A DNA stretch of 64,000 nucleotides from Eretmocerus hayati. Its lineage: Eukaryota > Arthropoda > Insecta > Hymenoptera > Aphelinidae. Under the pieces are notes generated by a model that was given only the letters and a program-made list of their open reading frames with translations, did not search any database and was not told where the DNA came from. The position numbers and the translations under genes are program-made. Location: NCBI GenBank assembly GCA_029851415.1, contig CM056744.1, forward strand, positions 14,453,268 to 14,517,267, given 5' to 3'. Positions 37,001-49,299 of this stretch are shown here, piece after piece (positions within the stretch are counted from its first letter, which is position 1; the number at the start of each line of letters is the position of its first letter).

Positions 37001-37830
37001 GACCAGATCAAGTGAGTTGAAAATTGCAGTGTACATCTTATGTGAATAAGCTAGAAAAACATATTAGGGGTAAAAAGAGATGAAGCGAATTTATCAACAT
37101 TCTTGTAATATTTTGAGCAAGTGTTGATCAACTTTGTTGTTCACGTTGAAAATTTTCACACGATGAATATACTGCACCGAATGATGATTCATAGGTAAAA
37201 AGTTGGAAAAAACTTGACCTCAGGTTGGCTGAAAATTGAATGATAAGAAAGTATTTCGAGGTACAAGTAATATTATTTCTAGACAACATACTTGCAGAGT
37301 ATCATCATGGCCATATTATCAGGTCAACTATTCAGTCTTTGATTCTTCTTACAAAATTACTGACAAATTTCTTCGCTCAGTGATGAATATTGACGTAATT
37401 TAAGGGAACATTGAAATACTCAATGGTTCTGAATAATCAACTATTTTTCGCTGTGACATTGTAAAATATGCAACGCAGATAGATTTTTTTCTACCTATCG
37501 AATTGACAGAATTCTTCCTCACTCGTATCTCAAAATATTTTCAGAGAGGCAAAACTTAGCATGGACGGGTGTTCCATTGATCAGATGAAGACCGAATTGA
37601 AAAATGACTTTGAGCAGCGAGTTAGAAATGCAAAGATCAAGATTGTAGAAGCTATTGCAGCTAAGATGACGAAAGAAATTGAACCCAGAGTGACTGATAT
37701 TCTACCTCGACTAGCCCGACAAGTTGCTTCCGAAATAATTGAAAATTTTGGTGTGAAACTTGATCCTTACTTTACAGACAACGATCAAGAGTTTCTAATT
37801 GACATTCATGTAACAAAGAATGATGGCTAA
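34085..37830 (+). CDS. Secreted group-7-allergen-like (TULIP-type) protein, copy 1
   Basis: Predicted secreted lipid- or ligand-binding protein of 259 residues. Exons: 34085-34161, 34635-34743, 36704-37011 and 37545-37830 (TAA), phases 2, 0, 2. Exon 1 is a signal peptide (MGSRLFCFLCTIGFIFIQ). Exon 2 is an amphipathic helix (DYYNKGFGELIEALGL). Exon 3 is a beta-rich segment beginning LRGLSNV with YPIDISGEVLLPEVNG. Exon 4 is a long helix ending in VTKND. This order (N-terminal helix, GLSN-type strand, amphipathic strands, C-terminal helix) resembles the Der p 7 / group 7 allergen family, a relative of juvenile-hormone-binding and BPI-like folds. That assignment is by pattern only. It has the longest exon 3 of the four copies (308 nt) and two cysteines in exon 3. 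It is the first of four tandem paralogues. Intron 2 contains two inverted-repeat elements. Confidence 0.75.
34797..35591. mobile_element. GTACCCAACATGCC-family inverted-repeat element, copy 4
   Basis: The left end AAGGTAAGTGTGCCTAATAC and the right end GGCATATTAGGCACACTAACC are inverted copies. The interior block ACTCGCAAAAAACCTTTTTT and the segment TTGAAACAAGCTTTCAAATC are shared with the elements near 3700 and 21500. About 795 bp, non-coding, in intron 2 of secreted-protein copy 1. Confidence 0.75.
35774..36186. mobile_element. 413-bp element with CGCACTGAGAA terminal inverted repeats
   Basis: It starts CGCACTGAGAATAAAAT and ends TTTTTTTCTCAGTGCG. Subterminal blocks built on (C)GTATTGTTNTG and GGTCGTACGAC / TGCCGTCAGACC are also partly inverted. 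No reading frame of note. Second insertion in intron 2 of secreted-protein copy 1. Confidence 0.65.
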
Positions 37831-37966
37831 GATAAAATTCAAAATAAAAAAGAATAATCTTGTAATCTCTACTTATAAATGTCTCTCTCTAATTGAGTTG
37901 AGATAAGAATTGATTGAGGGCTGATGGTGATTAAATCATCCGATATCATAATCTATATGCACATGA

Positions 37967-37972
37967 AATAAA
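37967..37972 (+). terminator. Poly(A) signal of secreted-protein copy 1
   Basis: AATAAA about 137 bases past the stop. A second AATAAA lies nearer, at about 37844, within 15 bases of the stop, and could also serve. Confidence 0.45.
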
Positions 37973-39674
37973 TGATAGCTGAAAAAAATTCAAAATTTTT
38001 GTGATTTTTATATAATGTACAGTTAAAATAATGAAAAAATCACTATCCCCCTCTAAAATGTCGTTCTAATGATTTGTGGTTCTCAATTTTTATAGAAATT
38101 GAAGCGTATCTGATACATACAATAAAATGACCATATACTAGTATATATTATAGGACCGCATTCGCGTAATCGGAAATACTTTTATGCTCATACGAAAAAA
38201 ACTATACTGAGGGTTGTTGATAGTAAAAATAGCATTTGTTAGCCTCTGACGATGCAAGACATAAATTCTTTACATACGTTAGTAAACATTGCTTAGTGTA
38301 CGAAAAAAAAAAAAAAACATCTTAGAATCTTTGCGAAAACCGTCACGTGTGAAATTAGTTGAAATTGAATGCAAAGATTGCTTAGGCGAATTTTTACCGT
38401 GATAAAAGTCCTTTTATTTGAATCTCGATCGGTGCAAAAATACCATACTTTGATACGGACTGCATATATGAACTTCAGAATATGCTATTTCTTCTTCAGT
38501 GGTTACTGCACAAAATATGTCGATCTAAAGGGAGAGGTAGTTTAGTGGTGAAGTTGCTCAGCCAATTTTGTAGGCGCAAGAAGTTTAATGAATTCAAATT
38601 CTTTCTTACCAAATGAAATAACAGGTAAAACTGTTATAGGGTAATCGTCTCGTACCCGTGAAGAGTATCGCTGACAATGGGTGAGATGACTCGGTAAAAG
38701 GTGATAAAATATTGAGTAGTAGAATTAGACACTATTTGAAAAATGAGCAGAACTGTAATTTGAATTTTTCAACGACTAAAATTCTTTTGGGAATCGTATG
38801 TAAAAAAAAAACTACCATCCAAGAGACATCATTTGCTCGATGATATTCTACCAATCGTACTTTTTGTAAATTTTCAAAACAAAAACTTCAAATCATTGAA
38901 ATTGATTACGGCGAAGGAAATGATACAATTACAGTATAAAATGTAGAAAGCTCTTGGTAAACGTTCCAAAAATCCAACGTCAATAGATCAAATGCAGTAT
39001 TTGACTTTTTTTATCGAATATTCCTCACCGGTATTCACGTGACCTCGGGTACTGGAACAATTTGAAGATGATTTCGTGGAAAATGTATCAATATGTTTAC
39101 TTGACGTAATGGGCTGAAAAACGGAACTTCTAGGCCAATTCTTAGGTAAATCCACATATTATTCACAGTCCATGAGGTGCATCTACGTATCAAACAAGAA
39201 GCAAAGTTTCACGAATTCTTGTCAGCGCGTTGGATAAAGTTGGACAACCGATTATCGTATGAGTGAAAATCATAATCTAATGTATGTATTGCAGAGGTAA
39301 GTTATGAGTGAATTTGTAGAAAAGCTCTAAGAAGCAAATTATTCATGAAAAAAAAAAAAAAAAATTAGAATGAACATGTGTATAAAGAAGTCTTAACCTC
39401 TCAAGTTTTTTAGGAGTATATACTGTCAACAATGATATCTCATCTTGATTTCCATATGACTTATTATTATGATTCGAAATCTAAATAATGCGATCCACCT
39501 CATAATTAAAACACTATTTACTAAATGAAACGTAATAAATAACCAAACCAATACTGTAAAAAATGGCCTTCATAAGATATACTCAAAAATTCCGTAACAC
39601 GAAATTCACTGGTAGTTTGTACTCAAAGTTCAAAGTCCAAACTCCACATATCGCAATTTTGTGACCCCGACAAA
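37973..39674. other. Spacer between secreted-protein copies 1 and 2
   Basis: AT-rich, with poly(A) tracts near 38305 and 39347. No gene, no large inverted repeat and no clear satellite recognised. Confidence 0.4.
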
Positions 39675-42376
39675 ATGCTTCTCCAAAAAGTTTACTTTTT
39701 CAGCGTGATTGTGGTGATAATGACTACGGGAACATCGGGGTGAGTTTTTTTCCATCCCCCATTGCGCGATAGAAATTTTTGCGGGTCCCACCGATGGGAC
39801 CCGCGAAAATGCTTAGATTTCTTGTATATGTATACATACTAAACTGATCACAAATCCAAAGGTTTGACTATTATAGGTGCAAAATCACGCGTTTGTACTC
39901 TCTCGCATTCTGGGACGGAATGCCGGTTGTCACCGTCGCAGCGAACGTGTTAATTTGATAAGCCATCAGGTTTTTGATGAATTGTTCATGCATGAATCAA
40001 TTAAAATTTTTTAGATGGAAAGTATACGTTGATCAAATGTTGAGGGAGTATCAAGAACACTGGAAGCTGTTGGTAGAACAGATGAAATTAGATCCACTAG
40101 ATCTCGGAACCCAAGAATATGTAATGTATAATAATTAATTAACTTGTATTTCATATGATTGAATACTCATAGAAACATTTATTATTGTTTTTGAATATGT
40201 AAATTCTTAGGGTTCATAAGAAATTATTACTCAAAGGATCGAGCACTGATGCCAATACTGCAGTTTCTTACAAGAACGTACACATCTACATTTTGGTCAA
40301 ATTGAGAAAATCGACTACAAAGTTTTTGAGCGATATTGTCTTAGCATAGGAGTTTTTGGTCGGAATCAACACGTTCTCATGGTAAATAGGGCCTCCTGAA
40401 TCTAGTTTTGATCAAATGAACTCGATATATTGACTACTTTTCAAGATACTGCACATACGACGTCTGACACCTTAGATTTCGCCGATATTTTTGTACACAA
40501 GTACATGCGACAGAAGTGTCTCATGCGAGACCGAGATCTGGACGGATCTTTCTTGCAAGAATGTACCTACAGTACGTTTGTGAGGCATTTCTGTTCTCAA
40601 GGCGTAGAAGCTGAATATTATGATGGAATCTACCATCTGATATGGATTGAAAAAAGCTTATAATTTCGTGATATGTGTGATTGGAATGTTAAGATCGGGT
40701 ACATAATATACAAATACCGAAGCTGCCTCCTGTTTTATTCCCTCTTGCGCCATTCTGGTGCGAAAATTAATCAGAAAAATATCTTGGCACTTCATTTTGA
40801 CGTAAAATAATCTCATCTTTCAGAATATTTTATCGGATTTTTTCTTGGATTGGAGGCAACCCCGATTTCTCGAGTTTCATTGGAAAATTGATTAATTTCA
40901 TGTTTTGTCTCCATAGATCACATTAAAGGCAAAATCTGATCAAATATTCTGAAAGACGAGATTATTTTACGTCAAAATTAAGTGCCGTGATATTTTTTTG
41001 ATGAGTTTTTGCACCAGAATGACGCAAGAGGAAATAAAATAGTAGGCAGCTTCGGTATCTCCGTAAGCAGTCCATGTAATACAAAATTTTCTTTCTAAGC
41101 TCGTTACTCGAATAGGAAAGTTCGTAGAGAGAACTTAAAAAAAGGAAATTGTAGGTTTCGGAAAGATTTCTCAAGATCCTTTAAGAATTTTTGTGATCCG
41201 ATTACTCCCGCCAAAGTTGTAGGTGATTAAGAGGATGTCGGATACCGACATTGTCGAGTTTTCGGATTTCTCGATGAATTTTCGAGGTATCGGGATTTTA
41301 CTAAGTAACGCCGATTCTGTATGGCTCACAGAATCGGCGTTACTTTTGAGTTTTTTGATATCTCAAAAATTCATCGAGAAATCCGAAAACTCGATCATGT
41401 CGGTAACTGTACAATATTGATAGGACTCCGAGATCCCCTTAATTGAAGGAGAAATTTTTTAGATTATCATCGTTGATTACGAGCACTCAAAAAGAACGCA
41501 CCGAATGTTTTAAACAGATGATTCAATAGATACTTTTGTGATCTTCAAGATGCCTTTTTCAAAATTTCCGTGCGACGAAGTATATCAAAAATTATCACTG
41601 TTTTAGTGAGACCCTACATGATCCATTATTTATGAAAAGTAGTGCATGCCTGAAACTCTCATTACGTCCGAATATTTCAGGCAAGAGCATCCACATGTAC
41701 TTGCGATTTACTTAGAAGTAAGGTAACTCAACTTGACCATATCGAGACCACCCGTCGTTTTACAGAAGAACGTCCACAAGTGTACTTGTGTACGTTCTTG
41801 CGAGAAAAATTCGCTCAAAACAGGGTCGTTGACTCAGCATTTCTTGTGGCAAACGCAATTATGTACGTTCTTGCAAGAAAAACCTACTCCTAAATTGCAT
41901 GTAGATGCGACATATTCGGAATTTTTAATCGGCGTTTTTTACGCGGTGAATCTTAAGTGTGACATACTGATGATAACGATTTGATTCAGTTTTTCGTGGC
42001 GAATCCAACGATACCAATTACTCGAAATTGTCAAAAATGTAGATATGTACGTTCTTGTACGAAACTGCAGAATAATCCCCGATAAAAACGGAATAATTCT
42101 TTTTTCAAAATGAATGCTTCTATTTCAATCACTCAATAGCTAGTCCAGATATGACAATGCATTCACGGTAAAATTATACGTTGAGCCTAGTTTATCACAT
42201 GAGTATGATACATCCTCGAAAAAAAATACTGACGATTAGATTTCAGATAACAAAAATCGATTCTTGCTCCAGATTGTTGTCAAATTGTAATCAGGGTTGC
42301 ATGAAATATTTGTAATCATATAGAACGGTCAATCGTGGCATTCTAATTCAAATCTTGAACATCTATCTAGGATGAC

Positions 42377-42415
<39 letters not shown>

Positions 42416-43847
42416 GCATCTTATATTCAATGGTGAACATGTCTTCGAGCCTCACTATAATATTAGGAGCATTATTCAAAAACGCATATTCAACTTGATT
42501 TCCAACTTTTCTGCCAATTTGTTCTAGCTGTACTTTCTTCTTAACCAAAAATACACAAAATATTGCTATCAATTGGCACGATGATAGAGCATTGCACAAA
42601 ATACGTATGTTTTTCATTATTGGAATAATCGAAAACTTTTTCGTGATATGGATGACTCCGGATCTAAATGACATGGAAATATTTCAAATTCTTGAAAAAT
42701 GACTGAGGTATTTCAATTTGATTGGCCATCGCTATCCAAAACAATTCCCACGGAACAATTTGAAATAGCAACATTTCTTTCTGTACTGCATAAAAACATT
42801 CTTGCAAAAATTGTTAACTAATGAATATACAGTCATTACAGTATCAAAGCAGTTTTTGAAAGTCTAAAGTAAACCGTTTTGATCCAGAGCCGTCCACGTG
42901 AAGAACTTACAAGTTCCTAGGGAATGAAAACCAAATTTAATGCTTCTAATGTAAACATTTTTATGTTAAAGGTTGTGGCTGGTACAACATTAGAAGGTGG
43001 AACCGTTTTAGGAATGTCAAATATACGTTTACGAGATGGAAATAATTTTTGTGGAAAGCTCGAATATCCCATGAAGATATCAGGAGTTTTAGAATTTCCT
43101 CAACTGTATGCAGATTTTAAAAAAGTTGGCCATTTTGGACACTACAATGTCTCTATTAAAGATGTGGTCGTCTCAATCGATGCAATTGTAGATCCTTTGA
43201 TTGCACAGGAGATTATTGTTGACGTTTCTGACAATCAATTTGGGTAAGTCGATAATATAATCAAGGGTAGGATAAAATAACGGGATGGTTAATCTCAATT
43301 TTCACTCACAATCTCTTCTGTTATACAAGGGATCGAATTGAAATTTATTTCAGAAAAATGCTATATACTTTCACCGTGGTTTTGGTACCATATAGAAGAT
43401 CTTTATTCTTTGATTTCGAGATCATTGATTAAAAACTATGACATTTGAGACAGTTAGACATTTTACGAGGAACTTCGAATATCCTTTTCCGAAAAATAAA
43501 ACCATGAGATTAGATATATATTTAAACAACTTTTTTGTATTTTTTTCAGCGAAATAGAACTCGTTAAAGATGGAATCATGGACGAGCTTATGAACTATTT
43601 CATGCCAAACTTTGTGAAAGACCTTTTTAAAAAATTAACAACAAGTACTGTCAAGGATGTTGCAAGCTTCATCCTTCACGAAAAATCAGAGGATTTAGAT
43701 AAAGCAGTAAAATTACTTTCACCCATGGCAGTGACTGAACTATTGAAGAATTTTGATGTAGCTGTGGCTTGCGATTTGGACGATGAAAAATTAAGTGAAT
43801 CTCCGTGCAATTTTCACGTGACTAAGTATAAAGGTGACAACAAGTAA
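39675..43847 (+). CDS. Secreted group-7-allergen-like (TULIP-type) protein, copy 2
   Basis: Paralogue of copy 1, 246 residues. Exons: 39675-39739 (signal peptide MLLQKVYFFSVIVVIMTT), 40015-40120 (helix beginning WKVYVDQMLREYQEHW), 42972-43243 (LGMSNIRL and YPMKISGVLEFPQLYADF) and 43550-43847 (C-terminal helix, TAA). Phases 2, 0, 2 as in the other copies. Donors are GTGAGT, GTAATG and GTAAGT, and the acceptors are clean. The C-terminal exon has a cysteine pair (VACDLDDE, SPCNFHVTK), also present in copy 3 but not in copies 1 and 4, so a disulphide may tie down the C-terminus. Intron 2 is 2.85 kb because it holds a 1.8-kb inverted-repeat element. Ligand and tissue cannot be inferred from sequence. 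Confidence 0.75.
40714..41058. repeat. Nested 345-bp inverted repeat
   Basis: Arms of about 125 bases begin ATACCGAAGCTGCCTCCTG and end GGCAGCTTCGGTAT. Matched inner blocks include ATTTTGACGTAAAATAATCTC with its partner near 40960, around a unique centre of about 100 bases. Confidence 0.85.
41241..41407. repeat. Nested 167-bp near-perfect palindrome
   Basis: The arms run GATACCGACATTGTCGAG... to ...CTCGATCATGTCGGTAAC. The core is AACGCCGATTCTGT, a 7-base spacer, then ACAGAATCGGCGTT. It would extrude as an almost full-length hairpin. Confidence 0.9.
42374..42416. repeat. (ATT)n microsatellite
   Basis: About 13-14 uninterrupted ATT units in intron 2 of secreted-protein copy 2. On the minus strand it reads as poly-asparagine at the end of an otherwise unsupported open frame. 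Confidence 0.95.
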
Positions 43848-44452
43848 TTGCAAGCTGATAATGCGATTGGATATCAAAGATTGTACAATATGGATTGCAA
43901 TCGTGTATTCAAGTTCATGGCTCCACTCTGAGAGTCTAATTTCTGTACTGAAGTTCCTGGAGTGTAACTGTTATAACGAATAAGAAATTAGAATTGTATA
44001 GATTGGAATGATATCCTATAATATGTGAAATCTCCTGAAATATATCATTTTGAGCTCTGAGAAACGCATCTAATAATATTTTTCCTATTATCATTCACTA
44101 CCAATTTTACACCAGATTATTTCTAAATAGGAGATTTTTTTGCTCGTCTTCTGGATTGAATTATGAGACCACGTTGTCCTCTGACATGCTTGAATGAAAT
44201 TAGGTTTGACAATAGAGTAATTCCACGTGAAAGGAATGGTCGATTGCACATGGTGTTCCAAATCTCTTCCTCATAATTTTTTATCGATTCTATACCTCAA
44301 ATTATGACAAAAAAACGGTCACCAGGACCCTTAAAAATTTTTTTTTTGCGTAACTAGTAAGCAAGTTGGTGAATTAAGCTTAAGCTTTTGACTTATTTTT
44401 GGTGAAAGAGTTGCTGCTTTTTTCCCACTAAAACTGCTGTAGGTCTGAAACG

Positions 44453-45432
44453 AAATAAGATAATGACACAAGAATGAGCGCATTCGAAATCTGAGACAAA
44501 AAGCTATCAAAACATGCCTTTGAATTTTTTTTTTTTTTTTTTTTGAGGTGATTGGTCTTATATATGGGCGAATCCATGATAATCACTACTCAATTTTTTT
44601 CTCAAAAACCCAATCTTTCGAATTCTGAAAACACATGATTCGATGTGAAATTTGATGTTCTTCACGGGAAAAAATGTTTCAGCCTAGGTTCTGCACTCCT
44701 CGGTGAGTTTTGAGCGGTTTTTTGCGATTCGATTTTTCGGCCAATGAGAACTCGAGAACTTTCTGCGCATGCGCTCAATTTTACGGAACTGTAATCTTGC
44801 GCAATCGATAGCCCGTGAAATTTCCCTTAAAATGACTACCGGTAAAGTTCATTTGGGTGCTGTAGAACCGGAGTTCTAAGCGTCCCTATGGAACAAAAAT
44901 ATTTACTCTCTCAAATCTATCAACTTGTGAGCCATTGGTCTGAGACTTTCTGGCAAACGACTGATGCGGAATCCGCAGACTACCCTACTCTCTGTGTTCC
45001 CTTTCAAATGTCATAGCTCAGCTCTAGAAACATGAAAATGAACTTCACCAGTGGTCATTTTAAAGGACCAAATTTCACGGGCTATCGATTGCGCGAGATT
45101 TCAATTCTGTAAAATTACGCGCATGTGCAGAAAATTCTCGAGTTCTCATTGTCCGAAAAATCGAATCGCAAAAAATTGCACAAAACTCACTGGGGAGTGC
45201 AGAACCTAGACTGAAACATTTTTTTTCGTGAAGAACATCAAATTTTACATCGAATTATGTGTTTTCAGAACTTTTTTAAGATTGGGGTTTTGAGAAAAAA
45301 ATTAAATAGTGATTTTCATGGAATTACCCATATATAAGACCAATTACCTCAAAAAAAATATTCTAAGGTATATTTTGATAGCTTTTTATCTCAGCTTTCG
45401 AATACGCTATTCTGCATACCGTTATCTTATTT
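44453..45432. repeat. 980-bp palindrome nested in the composite element
   Basis: The arms begin AAATAAGATAATG and end CGTTATCTTATTT. Matching blocks include ATTGGTCTTATATATGGG (about 44550) with its partner near 45335, AGAACTCGAGAACTTTCTGC with its partner near 45130, and CGATAGCCCGTGAAATTT with its partner near 45080. The centre, about 44860-45020, is unique. Confidence 0.85.
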
Positions 45433-46659
45433 GAGTAGTTCCGTTGAAACTTCAATAACATTTGGGGACCGAAAATGTGCCAACCCCAAATCCCACTTCG
45501 GAAGGTTCTGACATATGTATTTTTCGACTTTTTCAAACATATAATGTATAATTTAACTCGCGCACGGATTTAAAAATTTCCACCCGTCGGCACCGTAAGG
45601 ATAACACGGTAGTGGCGCACGGGACCTGACATTTGACACTAAAATTGGTCTCACAGCCAAACGATTCAAGCTACAGTCTTGAGGTTTTGGAATTTTCATT
45701 TGGCCATCGGATACTTTAAAAAAACTGACTAGGGCCTCCGTAATCTCGCGTTTAAGGCTAGTCCGTAGAGAATCCGGATATTTTGCACGATAGATGGCGC
45801 ATTGGTCGTACTGCATGTGCGATGAAAGATTATGAACCACTTTATTGCCTCATAGTATTTCAACCTCACATTTCCGACCCAAACGAAGTATGGCAACTGA
45901 AACACCATGATATTTCCCATCGAATGAGTCGTTCCACACCCGGGGATTCATTCTATATCTCCAGAAAATCGTAGTTCTTTGGCTTGCTGAGCAAGTTATA
46001 CCTGCTCGATGCTCACACTAGTTCAAGTTTTTTGCGAGCTAGATTCAAAATTTTCGGGCGTGGGAGGGCTCATTCGACAGGAAATTCCAATCCACAGATG
46101 GTCTAGTATCTGATATTGGCCAAAACTATTTTGACATTGAGGAATAAATCGGAATAGTCGCGGACGAGCTTTGTCCCACCAAAAAATTGCCTTCAAGTTT
46201 TTCTCGATTCCTAAAGAATGAAATGCCATGAAACTTGGCATGGTATCGTGTTATAAGGTTTCACAGGTGGCCTAGTATCTGAATAGCACATTCAGTACCA
46301 ATAAAAGCGTATAAACAATAATACCGCTCTCAGAATCATTGGACGCAGCTGCAACCTCAAAGTACGCCGGTGCGTATCCGGTTGCGGTTTTGCGGGGACT
46401 CCGGACTAGCCTTAAGGGTCGCACGAGTACCACACGGAACTGACCAAAAAAATTAGCAAAACCAGATGTTCGCGGGAAAGAGCTCCGCAAAGTATAAAAA
46501 TAAATTTTTTTCGAAATTCTGAGGCATGGAAAAGTTGCGCCTGACGACTTTCTTTGAGAATAAGTTGGTGCGGAAAAGTGTATAGAATGAAGCAAATTTA
46601 CTTTTATCGAGGAAAACTGTGCGAGTCAAATTTCAAGTAAAACTGCGCCACAAAATGTA

Positions 46660-47045
46660 CGTGCTCGTCATGCACACAAAAAGTGGTCTTTGGGCTCTTA
46701 CAAGGAGCACCCAGGAGTTGTGGGCCACGGATTTGGCTGAAACTCTAGGGATAGTCTCCTTCCATCGCCAAAAGGTGAAACCCAGCGCCGCATTTGCAAA
46801 CGCCCAAGCGTTTTCAAGCTATAGCCTATAATATTAGCATTGCCCATATCGGCCAATGTTCCAGAATGATATATATAGATATACTCGTAATGCTAATATT
46901 ATGAGCTGCAGCTCGGAAACGGTTGGGCATTTGCAAGTGCGGCTTGAGGTTTCATCTTTTCACGGTAAAAAGAGACTACCCCTAAAGTTTCAGCCAAATC
47001 CGTGGTCCACAACCCCTGGGTGCTCCTCGTTAGTGGAGTTTGATG
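46660..47045. repeat. Second inverted repeat nested in the composite element
   Basis: Arms of roughly 150 bases share GGAGCACCCAGGAGTTGTGG (left) and CCACAACCCCTGGGTGCTCC (right), ATTTGGCTGAAACT with its partner, and a core with GCTAATATTA on both sides of 46835-46905. Confidence 0.8.
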
Positions 47046-47855
47046 CTTGATAACATGATATCTGATGTGTCTGCCCGGAGGAATCTCAAACGAGCCCCAC
47101 CGCGGCGCTTCACACCCACAAAGTCCGAAAAAAAGGAATACCACAACGCACGGAACTGGCATTTCGACCGTTTTCTCGATGATAATTTTTTGGGTGGCAC
47201 TGGATCGCCAAAATAATGACTGCGCCAAAAAGAGCACCAAAAAATACGTCGAAAATGACTTGTACGAATCATTTCCCAAGCGGTTAAAGGGTTCGTAGAA
47301 TCAGGCACACATTATTTCAAAGTTTCCACAGAACTACTCATTTTGTTTCAGACCTATAGCAGTTTTAGTGGGAAAAGGCAGCAATTCTTTTACCAAAAAA
47401 AATCAAAAATTTCACCAACTTGCTTACCAGCTACGCAAAATTTTTTTTTGGGTCCTTGCGACCGTTTTTTTGTCATAATTTGAGATATAGAATCGATAAA
47501 AAATTATGAGGAAGAAATTTGGAACACCATGTACAATCGACCATTCCTTTCACGTGGAATTACTCAATAACCGGTCTCTCCCTAGCTTTCTTCAACTTCA
47601 TCCCTGATCCTGCTTTGAGATTTCTCGTGCAGTTCTGTGATGAAATATTTTCCAGTCAAAATCTCCTCCCGCACCCAAGAAAGCCGTCTGCAAGGTATAG
47701 TTATCCTAAAGAAAACCTAGAATTCTTTGGAACTTGGTAAAAATTTAGTTCAAGTATTGATGAGTATCTGTGAAAAATGTCAAGGTGATCAGCCGCTTTG
47801 TTGTGGAACCTTATAGCCATCAAACAGTCAGGTGTTTTGGTCATTGCGTTTTTTG

Positions 47856-48715
47856 CATGGGCCAAGTCTACATAGACGCGCTCACTCGGGGCGCGCGCGC
47901 TCTCTCCGCTTGCACTCTCTACCCAAACACCGGAGTAGGTACGAAAAATGGGATTTGAAAATCTTTTAACGAGTGTTCTCTCACAATCGGAGGATCAGCG
48001 CGAGTAGGTGAGATGAAAAACGCCCAGTTCATCGCGTAAATCGACCGAAAAATCGATTTGCATCGAATAGAGATCGAAAAATGAGAGGCGTGGTTGTGTC
48101 TCATATAAGCATCCCCCAACTTTTCATCAGGTGTCCAACTTGCAAACCATTCAGCAGTATTCAGCATTATCTTGGTTATACATTGGTACTCATTCCAGAA
48201 TCTCAATAATGAGCTGAAATGTATGAAATCCTGATTCAGAACACCCGAGATGTCCCAAATTTACGGAGGAGTAACTCTTGTAACACAAATCCGATCTTTG
48301 ATGCACATGGAATAGCTCGATTCTTCTTAACAAGAATTCTGCACACCTTTGCTTATTTCACAGTTTCTGAAGAAAGTCTCAATCCAAACCCAAAATAATG
48401 TTGAATATTGTTGAATGACCTGCGAGTTAGGAACCTGAGAAGTTGGGGGTGGTGATATTAGGCACATCGGCCGACATCAAAGTCTCTCACTCTTCGATCT
48501 CTATTAGATGCAAATCAATTTTTTGGTTGATTTACGTATTAGACTGGCCGTTTTCCATCTCTTAAACTCGCGCTGATACTCAGTTTGAGAGGGAACACTC
48601 GTCGAAAGATTTTCAAATCCCATTTTCGGTACCTACTCTGGTGTTTGGGTGGACAGTGCGAGCGGAGAGAGTGCGCGCGCCCCGAGTGAGCGCGTCTATG
48701 TAGACTCGGCCATGG
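47856..48715. mobile_element. 860-bp element with GC-rich terminal inverted repeats
   Basis: It starts CATGGGCCAAGTCTACATAG and ends CTATGTAGACTCGGCCATGG. The arms extend about 165 bases through CGCGCTCACTCGGGGCGCGCG and ACACCGGAGTAGGTACGAAA, each with an inverted partner near 48680 and 48625. The outer part is much richer in GC than its neighbours. No coding sequence. Confidence 0.85.
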
Positions 48716-48866
48716 ATAAATGGTATATTGCACTCTTTTGAGTCACATATCAGTTATAGTAGACCATAGAAAATAATAAAATTTCAAGAGGAAGGAGTCG
48801 ATATAGTAAAAAATCTTTTATTCGATATTACTCACGAATTTGTTACTAAAAGCTTAGCTCATACTT

Positions 48867-49299
48867 CCCTAGTAAAAATAAGTGCCTGATGATCATATAT
48901 GACCATGTTCCCAGCCGAACTGTGGTCATCTATGACCATCTATGACCTCAGAAAATATTATGTCCCCATGGTTAGTCATAGGTACACAAAGCCAACTCGT
49001 ACATGGCCGTAGGGTGTTGTAATCAAGTGATTTTACATGAAATTTTCAATATCGGATGTAGGCCTAGCAGTTGGGGCCCCAAGCGCGCTTATTTCGAGGC
49101 TTATTTCGAAGTTTCGGATTGAGAAACATTCCGAGTTGGCAATGAAGTGCTTCATTTCCAACATGAATTCCTAGGATCAAGTATGGAGACCAATGACGAC
49201 CTATGACTCCGGCCTCATGGTCATAGGCGGTCATGTATGACCACAGTCTGGTCGGGAACATGTTCATATATGATCATGAGGCACTTATTTTTACTAGGG
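48867..49299. mobile_element. 433-bp MITE-like element
   Basis: The ends CCCTAGTAAAAATAAGTGCC and GGCACTTATTTTTACTAGGG are perfect inverted copies. The arms continue about 80 bases through repeated TATGACCAT motifs (GATCATATATGACCATGTTC). Non-coding. Confidence 0.9.

Larger units (their letters stand above)
40259..42070. mobile_element. 1.8-kb element with CTGCAGTTTC terminal inverted repeats, carrying two nested palindromes
   Basis: The left end CTGCAGTTTCTTACAAGAAC and the right end GTTCTTGTACGAAACTGCAG are inverted copies that continue inward through a TACA(C/T)ATCTACATTTTT block, about 40 bases in all. Two more TACGTTCTTGCAAGAA motifs lie inside at about 41797 and 41866. Two independent palindromes sit within it (40714-41058 and 41241-41407). 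It lies wholly inside intron 2 of secreted-protein copy 2. Confidence 0.75.
44215..47565. mobile_element. 3.35-kb composite fold-back element with about 235-bp terminal inverted repeats
   Basis: The ends are inverted copies: GAGTAATTCCACGTGAAAGG (44215) and CCTTTCACGTGGAATTACTC (47565). Similarity continues for over 230 bases through ACCTACAGCAGTTTTAGTGGG-like sequence near 44430 and 47345. The flanks read AATA on both sides (44211-44214, 47566-47569), a possible target-site duplication. Inside are a 980-bp palindrome (44453-45432), a second one near 46660-47045, and GC-richer unique DNA at 45550-46600. Frames of up to 126 codons lie inside, but none resembles a transposase. It lies between secreted-protein copies 2 and 3. 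Confidence 0.85.

Noticed and set aside
42363..42674. 103-codon minus-strand frame with poly-asparagine end
   Set aside because: The end is the (ATT)n microsatellite read in reverse. The rest has no recognised motif.
46899..47279. 126-codon minus-strand frame as a possible transposase
   Set aside because: It crosses the arm of a nested palindrome, has no DDE-type motif and has overlapping frames on the other strand.
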